A program made the position numbers and the translations under genes. The notes beneath the pieces are model-generated. The model ran no database searches, had not been told where the DNA came from, and saw only the letters and a program-made list of their open reading frames with translations. 64,000 nucleotides of DNA from Manis javanica (lineage: Eukaryota; Chordata; Mammalia; Pholidota; Manidae), in the NCBI RefSeq assembly GCF_040802235.1, contig NC_133157.1, forward strand, positions 25,499,501 to 25,563,500. The letters are read 5' to 3'. Numbering within the stretch: the stretch's first letter is position 1; each line of letters opens with the position of its first letter. Below, piece by piece: positions 46,440 through 58,262 of the stretch.

Positions 46440-46645
46440 CAAATATATAAAGAAACAGAACGACCCTTGTACTTACCCAGATGTCTACCTGGCCTCACGT
46501 CCTTCAGGTCTCTACCAAAATGCAACTTTAACAGAAAGGCTTTCTCTAACCTGTTATAACAAACACCCTCCACTTCCTATCCTTGTACCCTGCTTTTTTC
46601 TCATAACCTTTAGTGTCACTACAAGAACATATTTGTTTACTTTAT
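46440..46645 (+). repeat. L2 LINE 3' fragment
   Basis: 'cctcacgtccttcaggtctctacc', 'agaaaggctttctctaacc', then 'acaccctccacttcc': L2 3' region. Diverged. Confidence 0.6.
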
Positions 46646-47280
46646 GTTTCTCCTCCAGTGGAATGTAAAATCCAAAAGAGCAGTATGGGAAAGCAGAGCA
46701 TTCTTGAACGCATTATTCCATTTCCAATGTATCACTCAGTTGCAATCAACTTGTGCTTTGAAGTAGATTTTAATGGAATGATGTCAAGCCTTAATTGAAG
46801 AGACAAAAAATATAGTAAAGAGGGAATGACTCCCTTATTTTTTCACCTCTCCACTTTTTAGTCTTTGCCTACAGAAACTGGAATTTCCACTAAAATCCAC
46901 CTACTCCACATATGCAGTCCTTCCCAGCCTTTACTTCCTCAACAAGGAAGGGTGACTACAATCTGATATATCAGTTTAATATTAATTTGGGTTACATTTT
47001 AGTAAAAGGTAAGAAATGTGTTAAGCCAGCCCATGTTCCTGCCAGCTTGTTGTCTCCTTTTATTTAAGGAGATTTCCCAAGTCTTGCCTTTCTCGATGCC
47101 ATCTATGACTGGCTATGTGAAGCAGGTCCACAGACTTCATTCACATTATATGTTGTGGAATAAGTATAACGATCTGCTTTGCAAACCCAGTCAAGTCTCT
47201 GTAGGCAGCATAAGTAAATTCAGGGCGAGAAGTTTCAGACCTAAGCCACATTCTCCAGTATAGCTGATTTTGAAGAACCT
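46646..47280. other. no gene identified
   Basis: Unassigned sequence continuing from the L2 fragment; no splice or coding signal that I would defend. Confidence 0.35.
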
Positions 47281-49200
47281 TGAATGGAAGGTTATAGGAT
47301 ACCTGCCTAGATTAATAAAATTTGTAACAATGTCCTATTTGGGCAATAATCATGGAACATATATCAGTCAAAATGCCACAGGAGTTCTCAATTCCTAACT
47401 CAAGAAAAATATAAAAGAAAAAAACATGAAAATAATGTAATACTCCACTGGTGCTAAAAAACTTATTTTAATAAATTTGTCTTTAATACAAGTGTGAAAC
47501 AAGATTCAAGCTATTTCAACTATATTAAACCCAAACTTTAAAACTAAGTCAATAATTAGTAACATGTTAATTTTGAAAAGTTTTTAACTACAAGGGTATC
47601 AAATACAATACAGAACTTATATATTTAATAATTTCTCTTACAATATCAAAAATAAACTTTTAGCACCCCGAGGTTATCAAAGGTCCTTCCATCCAAAATA
47701 TTTCTTTGTAACAAGTGAAAATAGAGTACTACTGGTATTTATATTTGTTAAAAATTTTTTAAAACAAAAAACTTCTAACTTGAATGTGATCTGAGTACTT
47801 CTAAACCACCCAAAAACGCCTATTATATGCTAATTTTTGCAGGTGTAGCAGATTCATGGCCTTGGTAGAAGAAATCCCGTTAGTCACAGATTTTTTTAAG
47901 TTCTAACTGGACTTTTAAAATATAAAACTAAACAAGAAAATTTAACATTATTTAGTACCTTTTCTTCTTTTTTGCGGGATGGGGGCTAGGAAGTAACCAG
48001 ATTTAATATCATCTGCCTTCATTCACATGGACTCTCTCATCAGATCTTAATTTCTATTTATTCTTGGTGAGCTGGGCACTACCAAATGCCCAAGAACAAT
48101 TCTCACTAAAGCTGAACATTTTCACATAAAGGTAAATTAGCTCAATTTAAAATAAAATTAATGATATATATAAATGTAGATTAAAATATAACAAACATGC
48201 AAACTAGTAAGAGACATTCAACTAAAGAACTGAAAAGTACCCATTAGAAAGGAGACATAAAGGGGAAATTTTTAAATTGGAATACTTTTTGTTGAATCAT
48301 TAAGATGGTACAATGTATCCAGACCAAGTAAGATCTGAAAGATGTTAAGAGTATACTACATGCTGAGAAAAATAATTTCTCCTACAGTTAAAAGTAATGT
48401 GTTTTAAGGACAGAGGAAAAAAATAAGATCCTAAAATGAAACTTACAAAGCAAAAACATGGGCTAAATAATTTTTTAAAAATAAACTCAATTCTCTTTTA
48501 AGAAAAACACTGCAAATGAGAGCATGAAAAAGACTTCAGCCCAAGACTTGTACTAATAATACTCTTCTCACTGAAAAATACTACTAGGAAAAATTAAAAT
48601 AAAATTTCAAATATTTTCCACTTAATGTGGGTAAAAAATACAATTCTTATATCTGACATATAAATTGGTCATTTATTTTCATTCATAATATTCAATAAAT
48701 TTAGGTAAAGTTACCTACTCTTCCCAGTACTCAAAAATGAACAGAAACTGCTTTCCATATCTAGGAATTATGATGGTGATGTGAAATAAAAGTTTAATTT
48801 TGCTAAACTAAAGCTCAGATTCAAATGAAAATTAGGTATGAAAATATCTGAATAAAACAAAAATGATTTAATTTTTGTTATTTTGCAATGACACAAGTTT
48901 ACGTTCACTAACATTAAAAAATCTAGCCTTCTTTTATCAATATAGAATTATTAAAACAATCACAACAGAATCTTTTATATAATAACTCAAGAAAAACAAT
49001 TTCACAGGATACTCATAGCACTCAAGAATTACAATCCAGAAAGGGGCAGCCTCCCTGAAAAAGAAAGAAGTTCTTTCTTTTTGTCACCTCCATTCCTCAT
49101 ATATAATCTTTATTTCACATTACTTACATAGAAAAATTCTATCATAGTCTGACAGGTAGATTAAAAAATTTATTTTCCTTCAACAGCTCAAAAAGTAAAT
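47281..49200 (-). other. TMEM38B: probable TMEM38B 3' UTR and downstream DNA
   Basis: Very AT-rich and free of recognisable interspersed repeats, directly downstream of the TMEM38B stop codon. Minus-strand AATAAA hexamers occur at 49,174-49,169, 49,114-49,109, 48,677-48,672 and 48,062-48,057. The first lies only 27 bases after the stop and may be too close to be the main site. Which one is used cannot be told from sequence, so the left border is arbitrary. Confidence 0.5.
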
Positions 49201-49416
49201 TTACTCAGTCTTCTTACTCTGTTTCTTTTTAACTCTGTCTGAAGAATCAGTTATAGGTTTTGAAGCTGAAGAACCAGTACTATTAAAAGATGGTTTTGTT
49301 TCACTTTTCTTTTCACATGATGAAAACTGCTGCTGCCAGCCAAACAGCATCCGACGCAGTGTATCCTCAAAAGGAGCAAAAGGCATAATAGTAGTCTCTG
49401 TAACCATCATGGTTAT
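49201..49416 (-). CDS. TMEM38B: TMEM38B (TRIC-B) last coding exon
   Basis: TMEM38B encodes the trimeric intracellular cation channel type B, a potassium-permeable ER channel that balances charge during calcium release; loss causes recessive osteogenesis imperfecta in humans. The exon opens after a strong acceptor at 49,417-49,420. It encodes 71 residues plus TAA in phase 0, beginning ITMMVTETT. Recognition rests on FAPFEDTL, MLFGWQQ and FSSCEKKSE, which match my recall of human TRIC-B exon 6. The segment is the end of the last membrane helix and the cytosolic tail. The tail is Ser/Lys-rich and ends KKTE, a KKxx-type dilysine ER retrieval signal; human TRIC-B, as I recall, ends KKNE. The earlier exons (about 220 residues) are not in the window and should lie to the right of 64,000. 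A retrocopy is excluded by the intron sequence right upstream. Confidence 0.93.
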   Translation of the reverse strand: MTMMVTETTIMPFAPFEDTLRRMLFGWQQQFSSCEKKSETKPSFNSTGSSASKPITDSSDRVKKKQSKKTE

Positions 49417-49430
49417 CTGGAAAAAAAAAG
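49417..49430 (-). promoter_or_regulatory. TMEM38B: splice acceptor of TMEM38B last exon
   Basis: On the minus strand a nine-T tract is followed by CCAG and then the exon, a textbook 3' splice site. Confidence 0.9.
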
Positions 49431-49519
49431 TTCAATTTTGAATTTCAATACAAATTGTCTTTTGTTTCTCAAAACTAAGAAGGGAAAGTAAAGAAAAAAA
49501 GATTCAAAACAATTCTTTT

Positions 49520-50958
49520 TAAATATTCAAAAAAACGTTTTATTGAGGTATGATTGACATATAACATGTTAGTTCTGGGTATACAACATAATGATTTGGT
49601 ATTTGTGTGCTGTTAAATGATCACAATAGGTCACCATACATAGCTGTAACTTTTTTTTCTTATGATTGAAAATTTTTCAAGATTTACTGTCTTCACAACT
49701 TTCAAATACACAAAGTATTATTTACTACAATCATCATGCTGTACACTACATCCTAATGAGCATTTTATTACTGGAAGTTTGCACCTTTTGAATCCCTTTA
49801 ACCATTTTACTCAGCCTCTGCCCCTCTGTCTCTGGCAACTATCAAGCTCTTCTCTGTATCTATGAGCTTGGTTTTGTTTTTTAAGATTACACATATAAGT
49901 GAGATCATACAGTACTTGTCTTTCTCTGTCTTTTTCACATAGCATAATACCCTCTTAGTCCATGATATTGTTGCAAATGTCAATATTTCATTTTTCATTT
50001 TCATGGACACCTCGGTTTCATTTTCATGGACACCTCAGTTGTTTACATATCTTGGCTATTGTAAGCAATGCTGCAATGAACACAACAGTGCATGTATCTT
50101 TTCAAGTTAGTGTTTCTATTTTCTTCAGATAAAAACCCAGATGTAGAATTGCTAGGTCATATGATAATTATATTTTTAATTTTTTGAGGAATCTCCATAC
50201 TGTTTTTCCATAGTGGCTGCACCAATTTACCTTCCAGCAGTGCACAAGTGTTTCCTTTTTTTTTTTCAGATAAAAACCCAGATGTAGAATTGCTAGGTCA
50301 TATGATAATTATATTTTTAATTTTTTGAGGAACCTCCATACTGTTTTTCCATAGTGGCTGCACCAATTTACCTTCCAGCAGTGCACAAGTGTTTCCTTTT
50401 CTCCACCTCTTCACCAACACTTGTTATTTGTCTTTTTAATAATAGCCATTCTGACAGATGTTAGTAGTATCTAACTGTGATTTTTATTTGAATATCCCTG
50501 ATTAGCAATGTTGAGAATCTTTTCATGTATGTCTTGGTTATCTGTACATCTTCTTTGGAAAAATGTCTACTCAGATATTCTGTCCACTTTTCGATCAGAT
50601 TTGTTGTTTGCTATTGAGATGTAGGAGTTCTTTTTATATTTTGGATATTAACCACTTACCCACTATATGGTTTGCAAATGTTTTCTCCCATTCAGTAGAC
50701 TGCCTTTTCATTTTGTTGAATGTTTCTTTTGCTGCACAGAAGCGTTTTAAGTTCGATGTAGTCCTACTTGTTTATTCAAATGCAAGATGATGTGAAGGAG
50801 CTTACCGCCTGTTTTCTTCTAGGAGGTTTTATGGCTTCAGGTCTTATGTTCAAGTCTTTAATCCATTTTGAGTTAATTTTTGTGTAATGGTTAAGACAGT
50901 GGTTCAGTTTCATTTTTTTGCATATGGCTGTCCAATTTCCCAACACCATTTACTGCTC
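49520..50958 (-). mobile_element. old L1 fragment in TMEM38B intron 5
   Basis: Reverse L1 from the 3' end ('ttttattgaggtatgattgac') through 'tccatagtggctgcaccaattt', 'cattctgacagatgttag', 'ttcttctaggaggttttatgg', to 'atggctgtccaatttcccaac'. It lies in the same orientation as TMEM38B transcription and includes a 141-bp tandem duplication. Confidence 0.9.
50124..50405. repeat. 141-bp tandem duplication within the L1
   Basis: Copy 1 about 50,124-50,264 and copy 2 about 50,265-50,405, offset exactly 141. They differ at one base (50,192 t versus 50,333 c) apart from the T tract at the junction (50,255-50,266). Both cover the 'gataaaaacccagatg' to 'gtgcacaagtgtttcc' segment. Confidence 0.95.
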
Positions 50959-51205
50959 TTCCCCCAACTGACATACATGCATGGATTTATTTCTAGGCTA
51001 AAATGCATTTTAGGTTCCAGAAGATCTCTGCTCTCTAAAAGTTCATAATTGATGGAGAAGAATGTAACTCAATAACAATAATTAACAATACAAGGTACCA
51101 TATTTTTGGGGGCCAAGAGAGCAGTACAACCACAAAAATACATTTAGAAGTGAAAGAAAATGGGAAGTAAAATATCATCTACAGTCTACACCCATGTCCA
51201 ATAAC
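50959..51205. other. unassigned intron sequence
   Basis: Short non-repeat stretch of TMEM38B intron; no features recognised. Confidence 0.35.
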
Positions 51206-51209
51206 AACT

Positions 51210-51432
51210 ATCATTACTATTTACCTACCATGTGCCAGAACTATGGTAAGTGTTCTATGTTACCTTATTCTCTTTAAATTTAATCCAACAGCTACTCTAT
51301 TATCCCCACTATACTGATGTGAAACTGAGGCTCTCACAAGTTAAGTAACTTGCTCAAAGTCATAGAGCTAGTAAATAGTAAAGAAGTTTGGGACACCCAG
51401 ATTTTGAGCTCAGTAACTAGATACACTGCTTT
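51210..51432 (-). repeat. MIR SINE fragment
   Basis: Reverse MIR: 'tttacctaccatgtgccagaac', 'ttaccttattctctttaaattt', 'gtgaaactgaggctctcacaag', 'ttaagtaacttgctcaaagtcatagagc'. Confidence 0.8.
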
Positions 51433-51975
51433 CTTTTATTATCTAAAGTCACAGATTTTCAGTGAATTGCAGAATATTACACCGAGGAGGGGCAGTAAGT
51501 AAAAGGTCTCCAATTATCCAATTTTTTCCATATGTATTTTTAGGAACAAGGAACTGAGGCTCTGAGATGTGGGATGCACAGTGCTACCAATTCCTTATCT
51601 GACAAAATGCAGTTGTTCAAAGATGTATATATTTGCTCAAGAAATGAGACTGTTGCCAAAATGGATCTGAGGAGATAACTTTCTACTCAGCCTTTGCCCC
51701 TTGGTTCCAAAAATACCAAGAATTTTCAAGTCAGTTTCTTCCAGCAGATCTTAGATATTGAATCAAAGTAGGAATTTTTGGAATCAAATTTCTACAGAAG
51801 GCCCCGACCTAATTCACTTGCTTGAGGAAAATGGAATTAGCGATCATGAACAAATTCTTATTAACTGCAATACAGTCTAAGTAGAGGAGAGCTGGAAATA
51901 AAGTAGGTGTCCAGCATAAGAAGAATGGGTAAGTGAAATATATACTGTGCAATTGTTAAAAGTAACAAATAGAAA
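51433..51975. other. unassigned intron sequence
   Basis: No gene or recognisable repeat. Confidence 0.35.
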
Positions 51976-51979
51976 AGTA

Positions 51980-52183
51980 CTATGGAAAAATCCTTAAAAT
52001 ATAGTCAGGTGAAAATGAGATAAACAGTAAGAGCTATAGAACTATCATTTACTAAATTAAAAATGCATGCACACACAATATTCTTAATAAATTAAATGTC
52101 ACTAAGTTGTATACTTTGAAACAGTTGATTTTATTATATGAATTTGACCTCAATAAAAATAAACAAAGTAATGAATTTTTTTT
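51980..52183 (+). mobile_element. small L1 3'-end fragment
   Basis: 52,085-52,165 resembles an L1 terminus: 'gttgtatactttgaaacag', 'ttgattttattatatgaatttgacctcaataaaaa'. A 13-bp direct repeat lies on either side (52,061-52,073 and 52,184-52,196). Confidence 0.5.
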
Positions 52184-52196
52184 AAATGCATGCACA

Positions 52197-53325
52197 TGGG
52201 CTTCATGCCAGCCATGACTGAATACTGTATGTCAGATTCAGTCTCTCACCAAAGTCAATATAAAACACAGTACACAAAACACCTGTTAACAGGCACTGGA
52301 GAACAACCAATACAGGCAGAATCTGATGCGGCCAGTATCCCAAAGAGAAAGGAAACAAGCTGAACACATTTACTCTGGCTTTTTCTTTTAATGATATGTA
52401 TCAATTCACAGCATAGGGGAATAGTAAGCACAAGTCCAAATGGGCTAAGGGGACAGAGACTGCAGTCTGAGGAGATCAAAACAACTAGGATTTGAGGGCA
52501 ACACAAATCAAGGAGGAGGCAACCACATGGAAGTGGTCCCCAAAATTCTAATCTGCCCTGGAGAAGTTTACCAACCATAAACGGTGCAAACATAGAGATT
52601 TCAAAAACCAGCAGACAGCAATAGCAGGAAGGCCAAGAGCTGAGGAGACATCAGCAGCCAGCTGCTCCATGCTGGAAAGACAGTTGGAGTTCAAGGCCAG
52701 CCATGGTGGAACTGGCTAGGGATACTCTTAAATGTTAAACTGAGAACTCAAAAGGGTCACATTCTAGAAGATGAAACCTCAAACAAAACATCACTAACAA
52801 AACCTAAAACAAAGCATCCACAAGATTAAAATAATCTGCTTGTGCATTACACCTGGCTGCCAGAACAATGCTGAATCCCTGCCCTCAAAGACCTAAAGGT
52901 TATTTATTCAGAGACAGATAAGTAAATCAGCTATAAAATAGTAAAGAGTTAAGTGCAGTAATGGAGGTTTGGCCAGAAACATTTAAGTAAGGATGTAGAT
53001 TTGGAAGTCATTACCATATAAGTAAAAGGTAAAGGCATGAATATAAATGTGGTTACCAGGAGAGAGAATACAGAGTAAGAAGAGTCTAAATTTAATGTTA
53101 ACCTCCAAGTTAATGCCATTACTGTGCAAAATCTAGGAAAAACTTCTGTATAATAAATTATTCTTTAGAATAAATCATTACAATGAGATGTATTAGTATA
53201 ATTATTTTGGTCTTAGTTTGACTTTACGGACTACCATGAAAGATAGAAGAATTCAGATAACAATAACAACCTATTGTCAGGAAAACAACAATGTATTTTT
53301 ACAAAATCCAAAAGAGTGTCAGGAT
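52197..53325. other. unassigned intron sequence
   Basis: 52,200-52,740 looks like an old repeat, possibly L1 5' UTR or ERV internal, but I cannot name it. The 112-codon minus-strand frame at 52,255-52,593 has no recognised domain. The rest is plain intron. Confidence 0.3.
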
Positions 53326-53562
53326 CTAAAGTATTTCCTGAGAACATGAACTATAGTATTTTTCAAAGTCGAGTGTTTTAATAGAATCTCCACTCCCAGT
53401 AGACTCATCACTCAGCTGAGAAGTATTGCTGGCATCAGAAATTACTGCTGAGATAGACTTAGGAGTTTCAAGCACAGACTTCTGTGAATTCAACCTCTTT
53501 TCAGGCCTTGATTCAAGGTGACATAAATATAATGGTGACAAATGGAATGAACTCTTATTCTC
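53326..53562 (-). other. coding-like open frame, possible alternative terminal exon
   Basis: Open from 53,562 to a TAG at 53,326 on the TMEM38B strand. The composition looks like real protein (Ser/Thr-rich; QLSDESTGSGDS then LDFEKYY near the end) rather than the Leu/Ile/Lys bias of AT-rich junk. No ATG start is needed if it is an exon: possible acceptors are 'atttgtaag' ending at 53,562 (phase 1) or 'gaataag' ending at 53,554 (phase 0, compatible with the TMEM38B exon 5/6 phase). I recognise no domain and cannot name the protein. It could be an alternative last exon, a degraded retrocopy, or chance. Confidence 0.35.
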
Positions 53563-54739
53563 TTACAAATAAAATATAAAACTGTCTCCTTTTTTGGCAA
53601 AGTATTGAAAGAAAAAGACTATTACTAATAGCATTGACTCCATGGTCTCTTGCTTAAAAAGGAAAGAAAACAAAAGAAAGTACAAGCCCTAATGATAATT
53701 TGATATTTGCAATGCAACTTATCCTAATATGTTAATTTGGTAAAGGAATTGTTTAAATCTCTTTCTCACTTATTTAAATCTTTATATATAATCTCATGTT
53801 ATACCATTTCAAAAATGCCCATAAAAATGTATCATACAATATAAGTTCTTTAAGAGCACAAATAGTACGTAAGGACTTTTATATCCTCTACTCCGCCTAG
53901 CACTGACAGTACAATGAATAAACATAATTTCTACCTCACCTGAATAATTCAAAGACTATTACAATGTATCTATATAAGCAAAATATGCAATAACTAATCT
54001 CTCCACCCAGAACATAACTGCTTCCTATCTCTGTCTGTCCAAATCCAAAAAATCCATTAAGCTTTCCTCTATGCCTGACAGTGAAGTCACCTTGCCCTGT
54101 TTATGAATTCCTGGTGGCACATGGTATATTCAACCAAGTTTTAAGTTGGTGATGTCATTCACTCAAACATCAATAATTATTAACCTAAATGACTCAAATA
54201 AATTAAAATGTTAAGATTTCCAGTCTTACAAATGTCCTTTTACATAAACTAGGTGGATTAACTGTTCATTTCTGGCACTATAGCCTTTGATAACGAAGTA
54301 TGGGAGAATTAAATACAGAGAGACCTATGAAAGAATGCTTTGGTCATTTATCAGTCGGTCAACAATTACGCATTAAAAACCTACTACATACACCAGACAC
54401 AATGCTAGGGATGCAGCAGATGAATAAAACAAACCTAGTTCCTAAAGTTTAAAACAATAGCATATTGTCTCTTAATTCTTTTTAGACAACAACATCTTGA
54501 GGACAGAGTTTGGATCTTATTCAAAGTTTATATGCCTATTTATATCCCCCAAAGGGCCTAATAATATCATTCCTCATTCACGTATTCAACAATATACTAC
54601 CTGAATACACTACTCAACAGCTGTTCAGCACAACTGACCAGTCCATTCTCCTTAAAACCATCTCCTGGTTTTCCTAACTCCATCAGCCACTTCTTTTCAG
54701 TCTTTCATTCTGAATCTTCCTTCTCTAAATATTAGAGAA
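53563..54739. other. intron sequence, ancient repeat scraps
   Basis: 54,350-54,450 belongs to the 'cattaaaaacctactacatacaccagac' class of old repeat. The rest is unassigned and AT-rich. Confidence 0.35.
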
Positions 54740-55025
54740 TCTCATGGCTCTATCCTCACTGTCTCACTGTATGCTTTTTTCCCTATGTAATAACTGCCTC
54801 CCTAAGTTAATTTATAAATTTAATATAATCTCATTAAAAACACCAGCAAGTTTTCTTATAGAGTTAGATAAATTGCTATTAAAGTTCATACCAATATGCA
54901 AAAAGAGCTGGGGAAAAAAACTGAAAAGAAAAACCAACATACAAGAATATTCAGAAAGCACTGAAAACAAAAATTTGCAAGACTGCCTGATTCTCCACAG
55001 CCCAGTAAAGAGAATATAAAACCAG
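54740..55025 (+). mobile_element. old L1 ORF2 fragment
   Basis: 'aatttaatataatctcattaaaaacaccagcaag' followed by 'ctattaaagttcataccaatatgc' is ORF2 text between reverse-transcriptase motifs and the C-terminus; diverged. Confidence 0.6.
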
Positions 55026-55079
55026 ATTACCAGACTTCCTAATTTTTGCCAATTTAATAAGTGAGAAAAAATATGGTAT

Positions 55080-55390
55080 CTGCTTTTTTTATTATATTTC
55101 TCAAACTATGAGTGAAATTCACATTTTTTCATATGTTTGAGGGACATCTTCATATTTTTTCTGTGTGAATTGTTGGTTGATAATTTCCTTTTAATTTTTT
55201 TATCAGGTTTTGGTCCTTTATCCCTTAATTTTTAAGAGGCAGTTATACATTATGAATACAAGCTCTCTGCGATACATATTGCAAGTATCTTCTCACAGTT
55301 TGACAGCTGTATTTCAACTTTGTCCATGCTGTTTTCTGCCATGCAACTTTTTAAAAATATATATTATGGAGTCAAACTTATCAATCTTTA
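55080..55390 (-). mobile_element. old L1 fragment, reverse orientation
   Basis: 'atatgtttgagggacatcttc', 'gtatcttctcacagtttgac', 'atattatggagtcaaactta' are reverse L1 ORF2 3' text. It is sandwiched between plus-strand L1 pieces, so at least two insertions occurred here. Confidence 0.6.
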
Positions 55391-55394
55391 CAGA

Positions 55395-58262
55395 GAAAGA
55401 ACAAAGTAAGCCCAAGGTAAATAAAAGGAAGGACATAACGTAGACCTGAAACTAGTGAAATATAAAACAGGAAACAATGAAACCGAAGGCTGGGTCTTTC
55501 AAACAAATCAATGAAATTGGTAAACATCTAGCTACACTGATTTAAAAAAGAGAAAGACAGAAATTCACTAATATCAAGAATGAAAGTATAGACATCGCTA
55601 CAAATTCTACAGATATTTTTTAAACAGTAACAAAAAACTACTATGAATGATTTCATGCCAACAAAATTGAAAACTTAAATAAAATGGCAATTCTTTGAAA
55701 ATATAAACTTACCAAACACTATACAAATAAAGCAGAAAAATCTGAATAGTCCTATATCAAACATATAACCAAGAAATAATACCAAATCTACATAAACTCT
55801 TTCAGAGAGTAGAAAACTAAACACTGAACTTATTTAATGAGCCCAGTTGTTATGCTGATACAAAAACCAGACAAAGGAAACTACAAACCAATATCCTCCA
55901 TGAGCACAGTGGGAAAAAAAAATCTTTGAAAAATATTAGCAAACTGAATCTAGCAATACACAAAAAGGACACATCATGACTAAGTGGGATTTATCACAGA
56001 AATAAAAGACCAATATAACATTTCAAAAAATCAGTGTAATCTACTATATAAACAGAATACAGGAGAAAAACTGTATGATCATCTCAACCAATGCAGAACA
56101 AGGTATTAACAAAATTTCACACAAATTCACAATAAACATTCTCAGAAAATTAGGAATACTAGGGAATTTCCTCAACCTGATAAAGGGCATCTGTAAGCCA
56201 CACATAGCAAACATTATATGAAATGTAAAAGCCTGAGTGTTTTCCCACTAAATCCGGAATAAGACAAAGATATCCACTCGCACCATTTCTATTCACCTGG
56301 CTAGAGATTAGCCAGGACAGCAAGGCAAGAAAAAGAAATAAACAGCATCCAAATTAAAAAAGAAAAAGAAAAACTGTCATGATAGACAGTAAGATGATGT
56401 ATATGGTCAATGCTAAGAATCTACACAAAAGATACCAGACCTGGTATAAGTAAATTTAGCAAGGTCACAGATACAAGAACAATATGCATCAACTGAAAAT
56501 CTACATAGAAACAATGTAAAATTCAAAATAGAAAAATTTTAAATAACTATTCATAAAGGCATCCAAAAATAGGAACTACTTCAGTATGAATTTAAATTTA
56601 ACAAAATACATGTAAAAGAATGAAGACCACAAAACATTACTGTGAGAAACTTAAGAGGACTTAAGTAAATGGAGAGAGAGAGTCATGAATTGATAGGCTC
56701 AATATTTTTAATATGTTATTTCTCCCAAATGGATCTATAGGTACAACACAATTTCAATCACAATCCCAGAAGTCTGTTTTCTTGGTAGAAAGCTACACCC
56801 TAATCATTATATTTATATAGAAACATGAAAGACCTAGCTAAATATACAAAGAAATCTTTTTTAAAAAGTTGAAATACTTATACTACTTGATTTCAAGACT
56901 TACAATAAAGTTAGTTATTTAAGACAACTTGGTATTGGCTAAGGATAGATATATAAATCAATAGAAGAGAATACAATCCAGATATAGATTCACACATTAT
57001 AAAGTGAAAACTGATTTTCAACAGAGATGCCAAGATAATTCCATGAGAGAAAGGACAGTTTTTTTAAACAAATAATGCTGAAACAACTTCATATTCATAT
57101 GGAAAAAATAAACCTGACCCTTAACTTATACCAAACATAAAACTTAATTTGAAATGGATCATAGACCTAAATGTAAAGGGAGAAACTGTAAGAAGAAAAT
57201 ACAGGTGAAAAATCCTGACAACCTTGCAGTATGAAAGAATTTCTTAGGACACAAAAACCAGAATCATAAAAAGAAAATTTAATAAACCGAACTTCATCAA
57301 AATAAAAAAATTCAGCTCTTCCAAAGACAATGTTAAGGAAATAAAAAGGGAAGCCACAAACTGGAAGAAAAATATTTGCAATACATCTATCTCACAAAGG
57401 ATTGATATTCTGAATACACAGAGAGATGTTACAACTCAACAATAGGAACAATCCAAAATTTTAAATGGGCAAAAGATTGAGAGACATTGCTCAAAAGAGA
57501 ACATACAAATGGCCATAAGCACATGAAAAGATGTTCAAATCTCTAGAAATCAGAGAAATGAAAAATAAAACTACAATGAAATATCACTACATGTCTATAA
57601 AATGGCTAAAGTTAAAAGGACTGACAACACCAAATATTATCAAGGATGTAGAGCAACTGAAACTTCATACATTATTCGTGGGAATGCTGGTGGGTACAAC
57701 CATTTTGAAGAACAATGTGTCAGTTCCTTAAACAGTTAAACATATGCTTTCCATATGACCTAACAATTTCATTCCTAATTATTTATCCATCAGAAATGAA
57801 AATATATGTCCAAAGTACATATGTTAACAGTACATATGTTAATAGTAGCTTTATTCATAATTACCTTATTCAAATAATCAAAAGCTGGAAACAATCCAAA
57901 ATCCATCAACAGGTAATTGGATAACAAATTATGGTATATAATGCTGCTAAGCATAAAAACATGGGTAAACTTCAGAAACATTAGACTAAGCAAAAGAAAA
58001 GATGTCAGACACCAAAGACACATACTATATCATTCTATTTATATGAAGTTTGAGAGAATTATTCTATAATGATAGAAAATAGATTAAGTGGTAGCCTGAG
58101 ATTTACGGGGTAGCACACAAGAACTTCAAGTAATGGAAATGTTCCATATCCTGTGGTGGTGGTTACACAGGTGTATAAATTTTCCAAAACTTACCAAATG
58201 TTCTCTTAGAATGAATATACTATATTGTATGTAAATCATATTTCAGTAAAATCTTTAAAAGA
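55395..58262 (+). mobile_element. ancient L1, ORF2 to 3' end
   Basis: Long plus-strand ORF2 relic: 'gaaggctgggtctttcaaac', 'ttcatgccaacaaaattg', 'atttatcacagaaataaaag', 'ctagagattagccaggac', 'atggctaaagttaaaagga', 'taggacacaaaaaccagaatcat', to 'tgtatgtaaatcatatttcag' at the end. Many stops; frames of 60-70 codons remain. Confidence 0.88.

Noticed and set aside
49201-49416. Processed pseudogene of TMEM38B
   Set aside because: The sequence upstream of the exon is intronic with a proper acceptor and does not continue into exon 5; the frame is intact.
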